Notes: a model not told the origin generated them from the sequence alone. DNA of 64,000 nucleotides from Paenibacillus lemnae (GCF_012933385.1 NZ_JABBPN010000003.1:248001-312000), one strand, 5' to 3'. Shown: positions 1 through 8,866, counted from the stretch's first letter. Made by a program: numbers and translations.

Positions 1-1772
1 CTCGAACCTGTATCCAACTCGCTGCCTCCGAGATATGTGGAATAGATGAGGTCAGAACCGTTCGGATTCAGTTTCGTCACAAATGCATCAATGTTTCCGC
101 TATAGGTGGTACTGAAAGCTCCGGATGTGGTAGGGAAATCGGATGAATAGGTACCGCCTGTTACATAAATGCTTTCTGATGCATCGACAACAAGCCCGAA
201 TCCAGCATCAGACACGCTGCCTCCGAGATATGTTGAATAGACGAGGGCGGATCCGGCCGGATTCATTTTCGTCACAAATGCATTATCACTACCACTTAAG
301 ATGGTAGAAAATGCGCCGGGAGTGGTGGGGAAATTATCTGAGGTGGTAATGCCTGTTACATAGGCATTGCCGAGAATATCTACTGCGATTCCGTATCCTT
401 CATCAATCCCACTCCCTCCGAGATAGGTGGAATAAACAAGTGCGGAACCACTCGAGTTCAGCTTGGTCACAAAAGCATCTTCCAAGCCATTAAATGTGAC
501 ATCATAAGCACCGGGAGTAGTAGGGAAATCATCCGATTGGGTTAATCCTGTCACATAAGCATTTCCCGATTCATCTACCGCAATACTGTAACTTATATCA
601 ATATTGCTCCTGCCTCCGAGATAGGTAGAGTAGACAAGTGCTGAGCCGTTCGAATTCAATTTAGTTATAAATGCATCGCTTTCCCCGCTTGTATCGAACG
701 CGCCGGGAGTGGTAGGGAAATCCGGAGAATTTGTGTAGCCTGTTATGTAGGCATTCCCCATAACATCCACCGCGATGCTGTTGCCTTCATCAATTGCATC
801 GCCTCCGATATAGGTGGAATAGACTAGAGCAGTCCCGTTTGGATTTAGCTTTGTCACAAATACATCGCTTCCGGTATTAGGGGTAGTATCAAATGCGCCT
901 GGTGTAGTGGGGAAATTGATGGAGTCGGTAGTACCTGTTACGAACGCGTTACCGGAGGCGTCCAGCGCGATGCCTGAACTAGAATCATAACCAGCACCTC
1001 CAAGATAGGTGGAATAGAGAAGAATCGGATCAATGATCAACGGGTATCCGGGCTCTATCTCCTCCGTTATCTCAAACCCGATGCTTCTGCTCCCATCTAG
1101 TTCCGATTGAATCATATAATGACAGCCAACTTGTTTCTGCCCGCTTCCAATTTCCTGATAGGCATATGGTTTAAGATCTGTAAAAGTTCCAAAGGGAGTT
1201 TCGATTAATAAGTTTCCATACTTATCCAAATGAATGCTGTCTGCGCCATCATAGAGGAACCGGACATCCTTGACGCGGCTGCCTGGCTGCAGCACGACAT
1301 CATATTTAAGCTTTCCTTCGGATCCTTGGAACACGATGTCAATACCTGGCCAAACCTGCCGATAAATGATTTTCTGGTACAGCGGCAGGTTTGTATAATA
1401 GTTCTGAGGATCCTTGCCATACAGAAAATTGATATTTCCAGTGAGAGGAAGTGCACCTTCTATTGCTGCACCGGAAGAAGCATTTACAAACCGCCAGGCG
1501 AGAGTAACGCCTTTGATCCGCCGCTCTTTTTCTCGTTCATCCTGCCCTTTTGAGAAACGATAGGTCCTTGCTCTGCGGCAGAATGAAGGGAGAGGATCAG
1601 TCTCGAAAAAAGTCATCCAAATCTGATTTAGTGTAAAAGCGAATTGAAAATTTTTTCCTTGCGAGTAAAATAAGATCTGGTTATCCCTTTGGCCTGCATT
1701 AGGGATAAACGCTGGTGGCAGCTTCCCGTACGCTTCCAGTAGGCGCTGTTTTTGATGTTCACAAGGACACAT
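1..1772 (-). CDS. SBBP-repeat beta-propeller protein (3' end beyond window)
   Basis: The minus-strand frame stays open from 1772 to the left edge, so the C-terminus is missing. The first ~250 residues form a globular N-terminal domain typical of DUF7948/SBBP proteins. They are followed by at least five copies of a ~65-residue repeat. Each repeat carries YSTYLGG, a D-x-GNAYVTG segment, FPTTPGAF and AFVTKLN motifs, which is the SBBP (beta-propeller) signature. I chose ATG 1772 because GGAAGGA sits 8 nt upstream; ATG 1781 and GTG 1802 lack a site. No signal peptide is visible at this start. The role is unknown; such propellers are usually surface or binding scaffolds. The gene follows the DUF3298 gene by 90 bp on the same strand. 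Confidence 0.85.
   Translation of the reverse strand, partial: MCPCEHQKQRLLEAYGKLPPAFIPNAGQRDNQILFYSQGKNFQFAFTLNQIWMTFFETDPLPSFCRRARTYRFSKGQDEREKERRIKGVTLAWRFVNASSGAAIEGALPLTGNINFLYGKDPQNYYTNLPLYQKIIYRQVWPGIDIVFQGSEGKLKYDVVLQPGSRVKDVRFLYDGADSIHLDKYGNLLIETPFGTFTDLKPYAYQEIGSGQKQVGCHYMIQSELDGSRSIGFEITEEIEPGYPLIIDPILLYSTYLGGAGYDSSSGIALDASGNAFVTGTTDSINFPTTPGAFDTTPNTGSDVFVTKLNPNGTALVYSTYIGGDAIDEGNSIAVDVMGNAYITGYTNSPDFPTTPGAFDTSGESDAFITKLNSNGSALVYSTYLGGRSNIDISYSIAVDESGNAYVTGLTQSDDFPTTPGAYDVTFNGLEDAFVTKLNSSGSALVYSTYLGGSGIDEGYGIAVDILGNAYVTGITTSDNFPTTPGAFSTILSGSDNAFVTKMNPAGSALVYSTYLGGSVSDAGFGLVVDASESIYVTGGTYSSDFPTTSGAFSTTYSGNIDAFVTKLNPNGSDLIYSTYLGGSELDTGS
20..1030 (-). repeat. ~195-bp tandem repeats encoding propeller blades
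   Basis: The sequence encoding STYLGG recurs near 30, 225, 420, 615, 808 and 1003, a period of 192-195 bp. Nucleotide similarity between copies is high but not perfect, so the array looks old yet still liable to recombination or assembly collapse. Confidence 0.8.
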
Positions 1773-1862
1773 CGAAATCATCCTTCCCGAAGGTTTATTC
1801 ACAGCAGTATACATTCATTGCAAAGGACCTTATTTGCGGATTTTGCAAGATAGAATAATATA

Positions 1863-2486
1863 TCAAACCACATCCGCCGCCAACACAGCCAGCGGGCCAT
1901 TCTCCGCGATGATGGGCTGGAGGGTGTATACCGAGATCGGAAACATTGGGATGCCGACGTAATAGGGCGTGATGGCGTACAGCGGATAAAAAAGCACCAA
2001 CGCTTTATCGGCCAGATAGAAATCCTGATCACGCTGCACGGTGACCGGATTGTTAAGTACCGGCAGATTCCGTTCCTTGATCTGGCGATTGACCTCGGCG
2101 ATCAATACGGCTTCATAATTGGAGCCCGGTTTAAACAAATCACTCAGACGGTACAGCTGTCCTGAAGCTGTGGAGAAGGTCAGTCCTTTAGCTGCAGTAT
2201 ACCCATGCGCCATTGGCGTTGAATAGGTGTAATTACTGAGCAGCAGGCTGAGAATGCCGCGTTCGTTTGTTTTGATCTCATAATGCACGGTGATCTGTGG
2301 GTTGGTGCCGGTTTGCACAGTCTGCTGGATTCGCTCCATCTCCTGCAGGGTCATCGTAATGGTGCGGTTGATCCGCTCCTCAGCCTGGCGGCTGGCAAGC
2401 CCCCGCACCTGGGGATACTGGATAAATACATTCGGCCTTGAATAAGTCATGGTCTGGATCTGTACCGGCGGTTCATATGGGCTCAT
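1863..2486 (-). CDS. DUF3298 and DUF4163 domain-containing protein
   Basis: This 207-residue protein has the two-part architecture of DUF4163 (about residues 10-90) followed by DUF3298 (about 100-200). The family is known from the extracellular part of RsiV anti-sigma factors and related lysozyme-binding proteins. Visible landmarks are an NYTYSTPMAHGY segment, LSDLFKPG and a C-terminal FYPLYAITPYYVGI stretch. There is no signal peptide or membrane segment, unlike RsiV, so it is probably a soluble relative and not an anti-sigma factor. It lies between a terminator on its 5' side and the SBBP gene on its 3' side, so the two may be co-transcribed. Exact function is unknown. Confidence 0.8.
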   Translation of the reverse strand: MSPYEPPVQIQTMTYSRPNVFIQYPQVRGLASRQAEERINRTITMTLQEMERIQQTVQTGTNPQITVHYEIKTNERGILSLLLSNYTYSTPMAHGYTAAKGLTFSTASGQLYRLSDLFKPGSNYEAVLIAEVNRQIKERNLPVLNNPVTVQRDQDFYLADKALVLFYPLYAITPYYVGIPMFPISVYTLQPIIAENGPLAVLAADVV

Positions 2487-2554
2487 GGCACTTCGCTCCC
2501 GTTCGAAATTGATACATCAGCCTATGTCACAGAACTGAGATCGGTTCACCAATA

Positions 2555-2590
2555 AGAAAAGCAGCATCCGCGAAGGGATGCTGCTTTTCT
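2555..2590 (-). terminator. Rho-independent terminator of the WYL regulator
   Basis: AGAAAAGCAGCATCC pairs perfectly with GGATGCTGCTTTTCT across a 6-nt loop. On the minus strand the stem ends in a T-rich run just after the WYL gene. Confidence 0.85.
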
Positions 2591-2625
2591 GCCGGATATG
2601 TAAAAAGAGGCGGCACACCCACCCC

Positions 2626-3573
2626 TCACGTGTATCTGGCCAGCATGCTGCTCAGCTGCTGCCTCATCTCATCGATAAGCTCCGGGGGACCGACCACCTG
2701 GGCTTCATCCCCCAGCCCGATGAAGAAGCGGGCGAAATATACCATTTCACTTGCCGGTACAGACTGACGGATGGCACCAGACCCATCCTCATACTTGATC
2801 ACTTGAGGAGCCGGACGCAGTTCGGCTTCACAGCGCTCGACCCCTTCGGAAGTGAGGTCGACTTCAAGAAGTATGGTGCGCATACTTCTCTCCAAGAACT
2901 GCTCCCAGTTCCCCAAGTGAATATGCCGATGATCCATAGGGGTTTGTCCGGTAGGATCGGCCGCAGCAGAGGTAATCCGGTCACACCGGAACAGGCGGAA
3001 ATCCTGCCTGAGAAAGCAGTACGAGGGACAGTACCAGAACCCGCTGCTGGCGAAGATTCCGATGGGCTGAATCAATCGCTGTGACACATCACTGCCGGAT
3101 GTATATTGGATCTGGATTACGTTTTGATACACAGCGGCTTCCATCAGAACAGATAAACAGGGTGCCTGCTGCTGTCTCGTGGGCGTATAAATATCCACCC
3201 GGTTTTTAATCTGGTCGATCCGGTCCCGAACATCCCCTGGCATGTAGAGATAAAATTTATGCAGTGCTGCTGCAGACTCCTTCTCAAACGGCATGAACAA
3301 ATAATGGCGCAGCGCATGGCTGGCAAAAAACATAGCCACGGCTTCATCCTCCCCGAAGGCAATGGGCGGCAAAATCCGCTCATTCAGCACCTGATAGCCG
3401 CCATGGGGTCCCACCTCTGAATAGAGAGGGACTCCAAGCTCGCTCAGTTCCTGTAAATCCCGCAGAATGGTCCTTTTGGATACGCCGAACTGGTCTGCCA
3501 GCTCCTTCACCGTAAATTTTCGCATCCGGTTAACGGTCAGCATCAGCTCCAGCAGCCGTTTGGATTTCGACAT
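2626..3573 (-). CDS. WYL-domain HTH transcriptional regulator (YafY type)
   Basis: The 315-residue protein starts with a DeoR/HTH_11 winged helix (about residues 5-60; VKELADQFGVSKRTILRDLQ). It continues with a linker and a WYL-type domain (about 140-240), then the C-terminal WCX region. In this family the WYL module binds ligands or nucleic acid and the protein acts as a transcription factor. The gene is divergent from a DinB-family gene, and a TGACA-N5-TGTCA palindrome lies between them, so it probably controls itself and that neighbour. ATG 3573 has GGGGGAT upstream. The ligand is unknown. Confidence 0.9.
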   Translation of the reverse strand: MSKSKRLLELMLTVNRMRKFTVKELADQFGVSKRTILRDLQELSELGVPLYSEVGPHGGYQVLNERILPPIAFGEDEAVAMFFASHALRHYLFMPFEKESAAALHKFYLYMPGDVRDRIDQIKNRVDIYTPTRQQQAPCLSVLMEAAVYQNVIQIQYTSGSDVSQRLIQPIGIFASSGFWYCPSYCFLRQDFRLFRCDRITSAAADPTGQTPMDHRHIHLGNWEQFLERSMRTILLEVDLTSEGVERCEAELRPAPQVIKYEDGSGAIRQSVPASEMVYFARFFIGLGDEAQVVGPPELIDEMRQQLSSMLARYT

Positions 3574-3607
3574 CGTGATAGATCCCCCTTATAAATATCC
3601 GTAACCA

Positions 3608-3622
3608 TGACAATAACTGTCA
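3608..3622. promoter_or_regulatory. Candidate operator between WYL and DinB genes
   Basis: TGACA-ATAAC-TGTCA is a perfect inverted repeat 12 bp upstream of a TATAAT box (3634-3639) directed towards the DinB gene. Its position suits binding by the divergent WYL regulator. That assignment is an inference. Confidence 0.5.
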
Positions 3623-3717
3623 CTATTATACGCTATAATGAGAAGCATACCTGGATCACAAACTAACTTTGTATACAACCCTTATGGTATGAAACGAAAA
3701 TAAAGGAGTGTTGGATC

Positions 3718-4206
3718 ATGAATGCCGCCAAAGAAATGAAAAAGCTGTTGTTTGAAGAACTGGAGCTGATTGTCCGGACGACGTCAAACCTGATGACGAA
3801 GATCAAAGCAGAGGATTGGGAGTACAGACCCGCCGCGAACATGAGAAGCCTGGAAGAACTGGCTCAGCATCTCGCGGGGGTTCCTTCCGTAGATCTGGAG
3901 ATTCTGCATGAAAAGAGCGAACCGGACATTCGGGCGCTGGAGCGGGAGATTAACGAGGCGGGACGGGATGCAGACAAGCTGATCGGCTGGCTGCGCAGAG
4001 GGACGGACGACCTCAAAGCCTATATGGAGTCGCTGAGTGACGAGGATTTCCTGAACAAGCAGACCAAGCCGTTTTATTTGGATCATGGTCCGGTTCAAGC
4101 CAAGTGGCTGATCGAGATTGTCACACACGCCCAGCATCACAGGGCTCAGCTGTTTAATTATCTCAAGGCCCAAGGATATGATATTAACATGTTTGATCTG
4201 TATTAA
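3718..4206 (+). CDS. DinB family protein
   Basis: The 162-residue all-alpha protein fits the DinB/YfiT metal-binding four-helix family in length and pattern. The probable metal ligands are the His of AQHLAG (near residue 51) and the histidines of VTHAQHHRAQ (near 140-145). Relatives act as thiol transferases or have no known reaction. AAAGGAGTG precedes ATG 3718. A terminator follows directly, so this is a single-gene unit, probably under the divergent WYL regulator. The substrate is unknown. Confidence 0.85.
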   Translation: MNAAKEMKKLLFEELELIVRTTSNLMTKIKAEDWEYRPAANMRSLEELAQHLAGVPSVDLEILHEKSEPDIRALEREINEAGRDADKLIGWLRRGTDDLKAYMESLSDEDFLNKQTKPFYLDHGPVQAKWLIEIVTHAQHHRAQLFNYLKAQGYDINMFDLY

Positions 4207-4226
4207 TACCTCCAACCTTTACATAA

Positions 4227-4250
4227 GGCCGGCCATCCGCCGGTCTTTTT
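4227..4250 (+). terminator. Terminator after the DinB gene
   Basis: GGCCGGC and GCCGGTC form a 7-bp stem (one G-U pair) with a 5-nt loop, followed by TTTTT. Confidence 0.8.
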
Positions 4251-4365
4251 GACATCCTGTTCCGAATAAAAATTAAAACTGATTACTAAAATGGAACATT
4301 ATTCCCCAAGATGATGTTCTATGCTACACTATATCCAATCTTTTACTCCAAAGGAGAGTGAAGCA

Positions 4366-5907
4366 TTGGCTGATGAAAAGCTGGTTTATCTGCCACTGGA
4401 TGAAAGGCCCTGCAATTATGATTTTCCACAGCTGCTGATCCGGGATGCTGGAATACAGATGGTGCGTCCTGCGTTGGACATGATGGGGCGCAAGAAAACA
4501 CCCGGGGACACGAAACAGCTTGCGGATTGGCTGGAAGTAGAATGCAGCAATGCATATGGTGCGGTTGTCTCTCTGGATACGCTGTTGTACGGAGGTATTG
4601 TTCCTTCCCGCCTGCATGATTTAAGTGAAGCAGAGATACTGGGCCGCCTGGAGAGGCTCCGGACCATCAAGCAGAACCGGCCGGTTCTGAAGCTGTTTGC
4701 CATGCATCTGATTATGCGCTGTCCGCAGTATTCCAGTGATGATGAAGAGCCCGGCTATTATGGACAGTATGGACGGGACATATTCCGCAAGGGGTATCTC
4801 AGCCACAAGCAGGAACTGGGCATAATAACGGAAGAGGAAGAACAGGAACTGGCTGATATTCTGGCTAACCTGCCGGCTGAAGTCGAGCGCGACTATCTGG
4901 AGCGGCGCGCCATAAACCGTATGGCAAACCGGAAGGTACTGGAATACGTGGAGGAAGGTATTATTGATTTTCTGGTGATTCCTCAGGATGATTCGGCGCC
5001 ATACGGCTGGACGGCCTTGGATCAGCAGCAGGTACGGCAGGATATGATGTCCCGTAACGTAGAGCTGCGCGCGCTCATGTATCCCGGTGCGGATGAGGCG
5101 GGCTGTACCCTGACGATCCGGATGATCCACGAGATGAATGGTGAGAAGCCGTGGATTTATCCGCGCTTTGCTGGTTCGGGTGCACCTTATATCACTCCTC
5201 TGTATGAAGACCGACCGCTGTTCGAGAGCGTTACGTATCATATTTTGGCTGCAGGCGGCCAGATCGCCGGGAGCGCGCAGGAGGCGGATGTGATTCTGCT
5301 GATTAATGCTCCCGGGGCAGGAATGGAGGAAGCGAACAGCCAGCCATCGCCGAATGCTTCCTATCAGGTGCTGCGAAACGTTGTAGAACTGGTAGAGTAC
5401 GGTCATCAGATGATGAACAGGTACGGCAAGCCGGTGGCGGTGGCGGATGTAGCTTATGCGAATGGCGGCGATCTGCAGCTGCTGAAGCTGCTGAGGCAGA
5501 AAGGCATGCTGTTCCAGCTTGCCGGTTATGCCGGCTGGAATACGAGCTCTAATACGCTGGGGACGGTTATCGCCCAGGGTCTGCTGTATCACCGGTATGG
5601 TTCAAGACAGGCTCATTTGGACTTTTTGGCACTGCGATATACCGAAGATTGCGGATACTGCTCGGTCGTGCGCAAGGAGCTGTCCGGCGGTGTTATTCAA
5701 CAGATAGGCTGTGATTATTTTGAGGCCGATGGTCAGCGCGGCAGGGTAGCCGGTATGGTTCAGGAAAAGCTGGAGCAGTTTGTGCAGCAGTATGTGAACA
5801 CGGACAGGGTGAGCGTCTCGGTTGACGAGGTGTATCTGCCCTGGAACCGGATGTTCGAAGTGGGTGTCAGCACGGTCTGTACGGTCAATTGGCTCAGCAA
5901 TAAATAA
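4366..5907 (+). CDS. DUF4127 family protein
   Basis: The 513-residue protein begins with the family hallmark VYLPLDERPCN and carries further DUF4127 landmarks: SLDTLLYGGIVPSR, a QDDSAPYG motif, ANGGD and a late GWNTSSNTLG segment. I prefer TTG 4366, because AAGGAGAG lies 7 nt upstream. ATG 4321 in the same frame has no ribosome site and would add 15 residues before the family start. No signal peptide is visible, so it is cytoplasmic. The reaction is not known to me. It sits directly before the LacI regulator of the mannan island, as DUF4127 genes often accompany sugar loci, so a role in carbohydrate metabolism is an inference from context. Confidence 0.85.
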   Translation: MADEKLVYLPLDERPCNYDFPQLLIRDAGIQMVRPALDMMGRKKTPGDTKQLADWLEVECSNAYGAVVSLDTLLYGGIVPSRLHDLSEAEILGRLERLRTIKQNRPVLKLFAMHLIMRCPQYSSDDEEPGYYGQYGRDIFRKGYLSHKQELGIITEEEEQELADILANLPAEVERDYLERRAINRMANRKVLEYVEEGIIDFLVIPQDDSAPYGWTALDQQQVRQDMMSRNVELRALMYPGADEAGCTLTIRMIHEMNGEKPWIYPRFAGSGAPYITPLYEDRPLFESVTYHILAAGGQIAGSAQEADVILLINAPGAGMEEANSQPSPNASYQVLRNVVELVEYGHQMMNRYGKPVAVADVAYANGGDLQLLKLLRQKGMLFQLAGYAGWNTSSNTLGTVIAQGLLYHRYGSRQAHLDFLALRYTEDCGYCSVVRKELSGGVIQQIGCDYFEADGQRGRVAGMVQEKLEQFVQQYVNTDRVSVSVDEVYLPWNRMFEVGVSTVCTVNWLSNK

Positions 5908-5913
5908 TAACAA

Positions 5914-5958
5914 TGAGAAAGGCCTCCGCTATGGTTTGCAGGGGTCTTCTTATTGTGG
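5914..5958 (+). terminator. Weak terminator after the DUF4127 gene
   Basis: AAGGCCTC and GGGGTCTT can pair with two G-U wobbles over a 14-nt loop and are followed by a T-rich stretch. It is imperfect and may be leaky. Confidence 0.35.
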
Positions 5959-6004
5959 TGCAAGAATCTGCTTTTGCTTTATGACGAATCATGCTATGAT
6001 GATA

Positions 6005-6037
6005 TCACCTAACAAAATCCTATGTTTTGTTAGGTGA
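6005..6037. promoter_or_regulatory. Perfect inverted repeat upstream of lacI-type gene
   Basis: TCACCTAACAAAA and TTTTGTTAGGTGA form a perfect 13-bp inverted repeat around a 7-nt centre. It starts 5 bp after a TATGAT -10-like box (5995-6000) and ends 47 bp before the regulator start. No T-run follows, which argues against a terminator. It is a good candidate autoregulatory operator. Confidence 0.6.
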
Positions 6038-6084
6038 CTATCCAATCATAATAAAATACAAAAATGTTTTTTAAGTAGGTTGAT

Positions 6085-7137
6085 ATGATGAAAAAAGTAA
6101 CCATTCAGGAAATCGCCGATTTTACCGGTGTATCTAAATTTGCGGTATCCCGGGCCTTATCGGGCAAATCTGGCGTCAGCACCCATACCCGGGAGATGAT
6201 TATCCGGACAGCGGGACAGCTGGGGTATTTTAAAGATCAGGGAAGAACGGCACATCTGGATGTTCAGCCGCCTGAGGAGGGAACAAGAAAAGATAACAAA
6301 GCTATTCTTGTTTTGTTTCCAAATGTCAGATATCAGAACATGGAGTCGGTCTATTGGGGACCAGTCTTTAATGGGATATCTTCACGTCTGAACCAGAAAG
6401 GGATTGATATTATAACCCTGACGGAACCGACGGCAGACTCCATGTTCTCACTGCTCAATCCCCAGGCCATCGGCGGGATTATCACCGTCGGGTCAGTCTC
6501 CACGCAGGTACTGCTGGATATCCGTCAGCTGAATATTCCTGTTATGATGGTAGATCATCTGGATCCGGCATTTCAATGCGACATGATCTTTTCCGATAAT
6601 TTGCATTGTATCAGGGAAATAATGATGAACCTGATCCGATTAGGCTGCAAATCTTTTCAATTCGTAGGCCCGATTAAAGACGCTCACAGTTTTAATGAGC
6701 GCTGGCTCGGATTCAGGTCAACCCTGATTGACTGTGGCTTGGAGCAGCATCAGATTCCGGAACTAGTCGAAGGAGAGAATGAAGATATCAAATCTGCATT
6801 AACTTCTGCTGCTGCTGGTGGGAAACTGCCTGAAGTATTGGTGTGCATCAACGATTGGATGGCAGAGTATGTCATTGATATTCTGAAGGAAGTCGGGGTG
6901 GAGGTTCCTGCAGATGTGCAGGTGACCGGTTTTGATAATACGCATCCTCATCGCCCCATTTTGGCTACCGTGAATGTTAATAAGGAACAGCTGGGAAGAC
7001 GCGCTGTCGACCAGTTGTTATGGAGAATGCATAATCCTCAGTCAAATTATGAGAAAATTCTGGTGCAGGCCGATGTGCTGATTAAAGATCGCTTTCTAGC
7101 ATCTTCTGTAACAGGAACTGGTGCAAGAGAATCATAG
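6085..7137 (+). CDS. LacI family transcriptional regulator of the mannan island
   Basis: This 350-residue repressor has a LacI helix-turn-helix at the N-terminus (IQEIADFTGVSKFAVSRALSG, residues 6-26, then hinge). A periplasmic-binding-like effector domain follows (about 70-340), with the typical CINDWMA and VTGFDNT segments. Family members bind palindromic operators and are released by a sugar or sugar phosphate. It lies between the DUF4127 gene and the binding-protein/transporter genes. A perfect palindrome sits in its own leader, and related half-sites occur before 7415 and 21571, so it probably represses the whole island. The inducer is likely a manno-oligosaccharide (inference). Tandem ATG codons at 6085 and 6088 are both usable. 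Confidence 0.9.
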   Translation: MMKKVTIQEIADFTGVSKFAVSRALSGKSGVSTHTREMIIRTAGQLGYFKDQGRTAHLDVQPPEEGTRKDNKAILVLFPNVRYQNMESVYWGPVFNGISSRLNQKGIDIITLTEPTADSMFSLLNPQAIGGIITVGSVSTQVLLDIRQLNIPVMMVDHLDPAFQCDMIFSDNLHCIREIMMNLIRLGCKSFQFVGPIKDAHSFNERWLGFRSTLIDCGLEQHQIPELVEGENEDIKSALTSAAAGGKLPEVLVCINDWMAEYVIDILKEVGVEVPADVQVTGFDNTHPHRPILATVNVNKEQLGRRAVDQLLWRMHNPQSNYEKILVQADVLIKDRFLASSVTGTGARES

Positions 7138-7164
7138 AATGGTCCATCTCTGATGAAGAGGAAG

Positions 7165-7193
7165 AGCCCTGATTGAGTGACTCAGGGCTTTTT
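7165..7193 (+). terminator. Terminator after the LacI-type gene
   Basis: AGCCCTGA and TCAGGGCT form an 8-bp stem with a 9-nt loop, followed by TTTTT. Confidence 0.85.
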
Positions 7194-7276
7194 GGCATAC
7201 AATTTTTATTTCTGTTCTACCGTACTGCTGGAATAGGAAAAGTTAGGGGTGTTGTAAAAAAATTGCTATTGATGTA

Positions 7277-7305
7277 TTGACGGTTGTTATTTCAGGTGAT
7301 ATATT
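7277..7305 (+). promoter_or_regulatory. Sigma-A promoter of the mannan transporter operon
   Basis: TTGACG and TATATT are separated by exactly 17 bp, about 110 bp upstream of the first binding-protein gene. The match to the housekeeping consensus is strong. Confidence 0.75.
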
Positions 7306-7318
7306 GTTTTTCAAATAC

Positions 7319-7353
7319 ATAACAAATGGTGGTGATTATACTAATTTTGTTAT
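7319..7353. promoter_or_regulatory. Candidate LacI-type operator downstream of the promoter
   Basis: ATAACAAAT and ATTTTGTTAT form an inverted repeat across a 16-nt spacer, starting 14 bp after the -10 box. The half-site matches the TAACAAAA/TTTTGTTA arms of the palindrome before the regulator gene. A third, weaker copy (TTTGGTTA) follows at 7361. The position would block transcription. Confidence 0.5.
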
Positions 7354-7414
7354 TATTATGTTTGGTTATCAATTGAGCGTGAGGGGTTCATAAACGTTAA
7401 TGGGAGGTTTGACA

Positions 7415-8788
7415 ATGAGAAAAATGAAAGGGCTTTCTTTAATCTTGTTTTGTTTGATATTTTTGCTTACCGCTTGCAGCGGCGGGGGATCAACGGCTGA
7501 GAATAATACACCGCCGGCACCTGTAGAAAATGAGATCAAGGAAGAGGTAAAAGAACCTGCACCTGAAGAACCGGCAAAAGAAGAACCTCCTGCAAAGGAT
7601 CTGGGCGGCAGAGTAATCAAAATAGCGGCCTGGTGGGATTTGAAGCCAGCGGGTGCTACCGCTTCCGAGAAAGCGCGGTTGGATAAGATCGCCGAGCTGG
7701 AGAAGAAGTATAACTGCAAGATTGAATTTGTAAACGTTCCCTTTGAGGAGTACATGAATAAATTCACCACCAGTGTACTGGCCGGCGAACCGTTTGCGGA
7801 CATTGTACAGATGGAATATAAAGCGGCTCTGCCAGCCATTTTGAAAGGACAGCTGCTTAAGGTTAGTGAGTTCACGACAGAGCAGAACAATATTAACAAG
7901 GATGCAGATCTGATGACGAAATCTCCGTCCATCGGCGGTGATGAATACGGGTTTGACAATCCGGGTTCTCTGGGACATGGCATTCACTACAACCGGGATC
8001 TCTTCAAAAAGCTCGGACTTCCTGATCTGCAGGAACTGTACACCAACGGAGAATGGACCTGGGATAAGCTCCTTGAAGTCGCCAAACAAGCGACGAAAGA
8101 CACTAATAATGATGGTAAAACCGATGTTTGGGGTTACTCGGGCTGGGCCATGGATGTGCTCAAACATTTTACGGCAGCCAATGGCGGAAATGTCGTAGAT
8201 GCTGTCAACGGCAAGGAAATGCTGTCCGACGCCAAAACGATCGAAGCCGCCGAATTTGTGAACCGTCTTTACAATGTTGACAAAGTGGTCAAAGTGAAAA
8301 GCGGAAACCCAATGGACTGGGAAGAGACCAACACGTTCAAGGATGGAGATGTGGCAATCTTCTTCGCAGCAGAATGGATGCTGGGTGACCTAACGTTTGA
8401 GGTAGGCATTGTACCGGTACCTAACGGGCCGCAAGGCTCTCCGGATGCTACGTATGCCAATAGCGGTGCAGCCGCCAAGTTTATTCCTAAGGGAGTCGAA
8501 GACGCAGCGATCGTATACCAGATTTACGAAGAGACCTTTGACATTCCGCAAACGGAAGAATATCCGAGCCAGGAATACTTAGAGAGCATGTATACCAATC
8601 AGGAAGATATTGATATGATCCGCGAACATATTACAGGGACTGGTGTGATTACCCTGGACGATGCTTATCCGGAATATCCGACCGGTGCTTTTGTGGATGA
8701 TATCATCGTGAAAAACCAATCAGTCACAGCCACAGCAGAGAAATACAAGCAGCAGGCCCAGGCATCTGTCGATAAGCTGGGCAAGTAA
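7415..8788 (+). CDS. Extracellular sugar-binding lipoprotein of a CUT1 ABC transporter
   Basis: This 457-residue solute-binding protein starts with a lipoprotein signal ending in LTAC, so it would be anchored on the outer face of the membrane. A Pro/Glu-rich linker (about residues 25-60) leads into a family 1 binding-protein fold with a GHGIHYNRDLFKKLGL segment and a typical GDVAIFFAAEW pocket strand. Start: ATG 7415 with GGGAGG upstream; the in-frame ATG 7400 is part of that site and unlikely. It is the first gene after the operator-controlled promoter and is followed by a hairpin, suggesting extra binding protein relative to downstream genes. The ligand is probably a manno-oligosaccharide, judging from context. 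Confidence 0.9.
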   Translation: MRKMKGLSLILFCLIFLLTACSGGGSTAENNTPPAPVENEIKEEVKEPAPEEPAKEEPPAKDLGGRVIKIAAWWDLKPAGATASEKARLDKIAELEKKYNCKIEFVNVPFEEYMNKFTTSVLAGEPFADIVQMEYKAALPAILKGQLLKVSEFTTEQNNINKDADLMTKSPSIGGDEYGFDNPGSLGHGIHYNRDLFKKLGLPDLQELYTNGEWTWDKLLEVAKQATKDTNNDGKTDVWGYSGWAMDVLKHFTAANGGNVVDAVNGKEMLSDAKTIEAAEFVNRLYNVDKVVKVKSGNPMDWEETNTFKDGDVAIFFAAEWMLGDLTFEVGIVPVPNGPQGSPDATYANSGAAAKFIPKGVEDAAIVYQIYEETFDIPQTEEYPSQEYLESMYTNQEDIDMIREHITGTGVITLDDAYPEYPTGAFVDDIIVKNQSVTATAEKYKQQAQASVDKLGK

Positions 8789-8835
8789 ATAATTACAGGT
8801 CTTCAGGCGGCAACCTTAGCGGGAAAAACAAAGAG

Positions 8836-8866
8836 GGGGACGCGTGCAGCAGCAGCGTCCCCTTTT
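8836..8866 (+). terminator. Intra-operon terminator/processing hairpin after the first binding protein
   Basis: GGGGACGC and GCGTCCCC form an 8-bp stem followed by TTTT. No obvious promoter follows before the next gene, so partial read-through is likely. Confidence 0.7.

Noticed and set aside
1230..1553. Plus-strand open frame of 107 codons
   Set aside because: It lies antisense to the SBBP gene, has no ribosome site and no family resemblance.
4621..5592. Minus-strand open frame of 323 codons
   Set aside because: Fully antisense to the DUF4127 gene; composition is a mirror of the real frame.
7389..7402. CcpA cre-like sequence CATAAACGTTAATG
   Set aside because: The core TAAACGTTA fits but the flanks deviate from the consensus, so catabolite control cannot be claimed.
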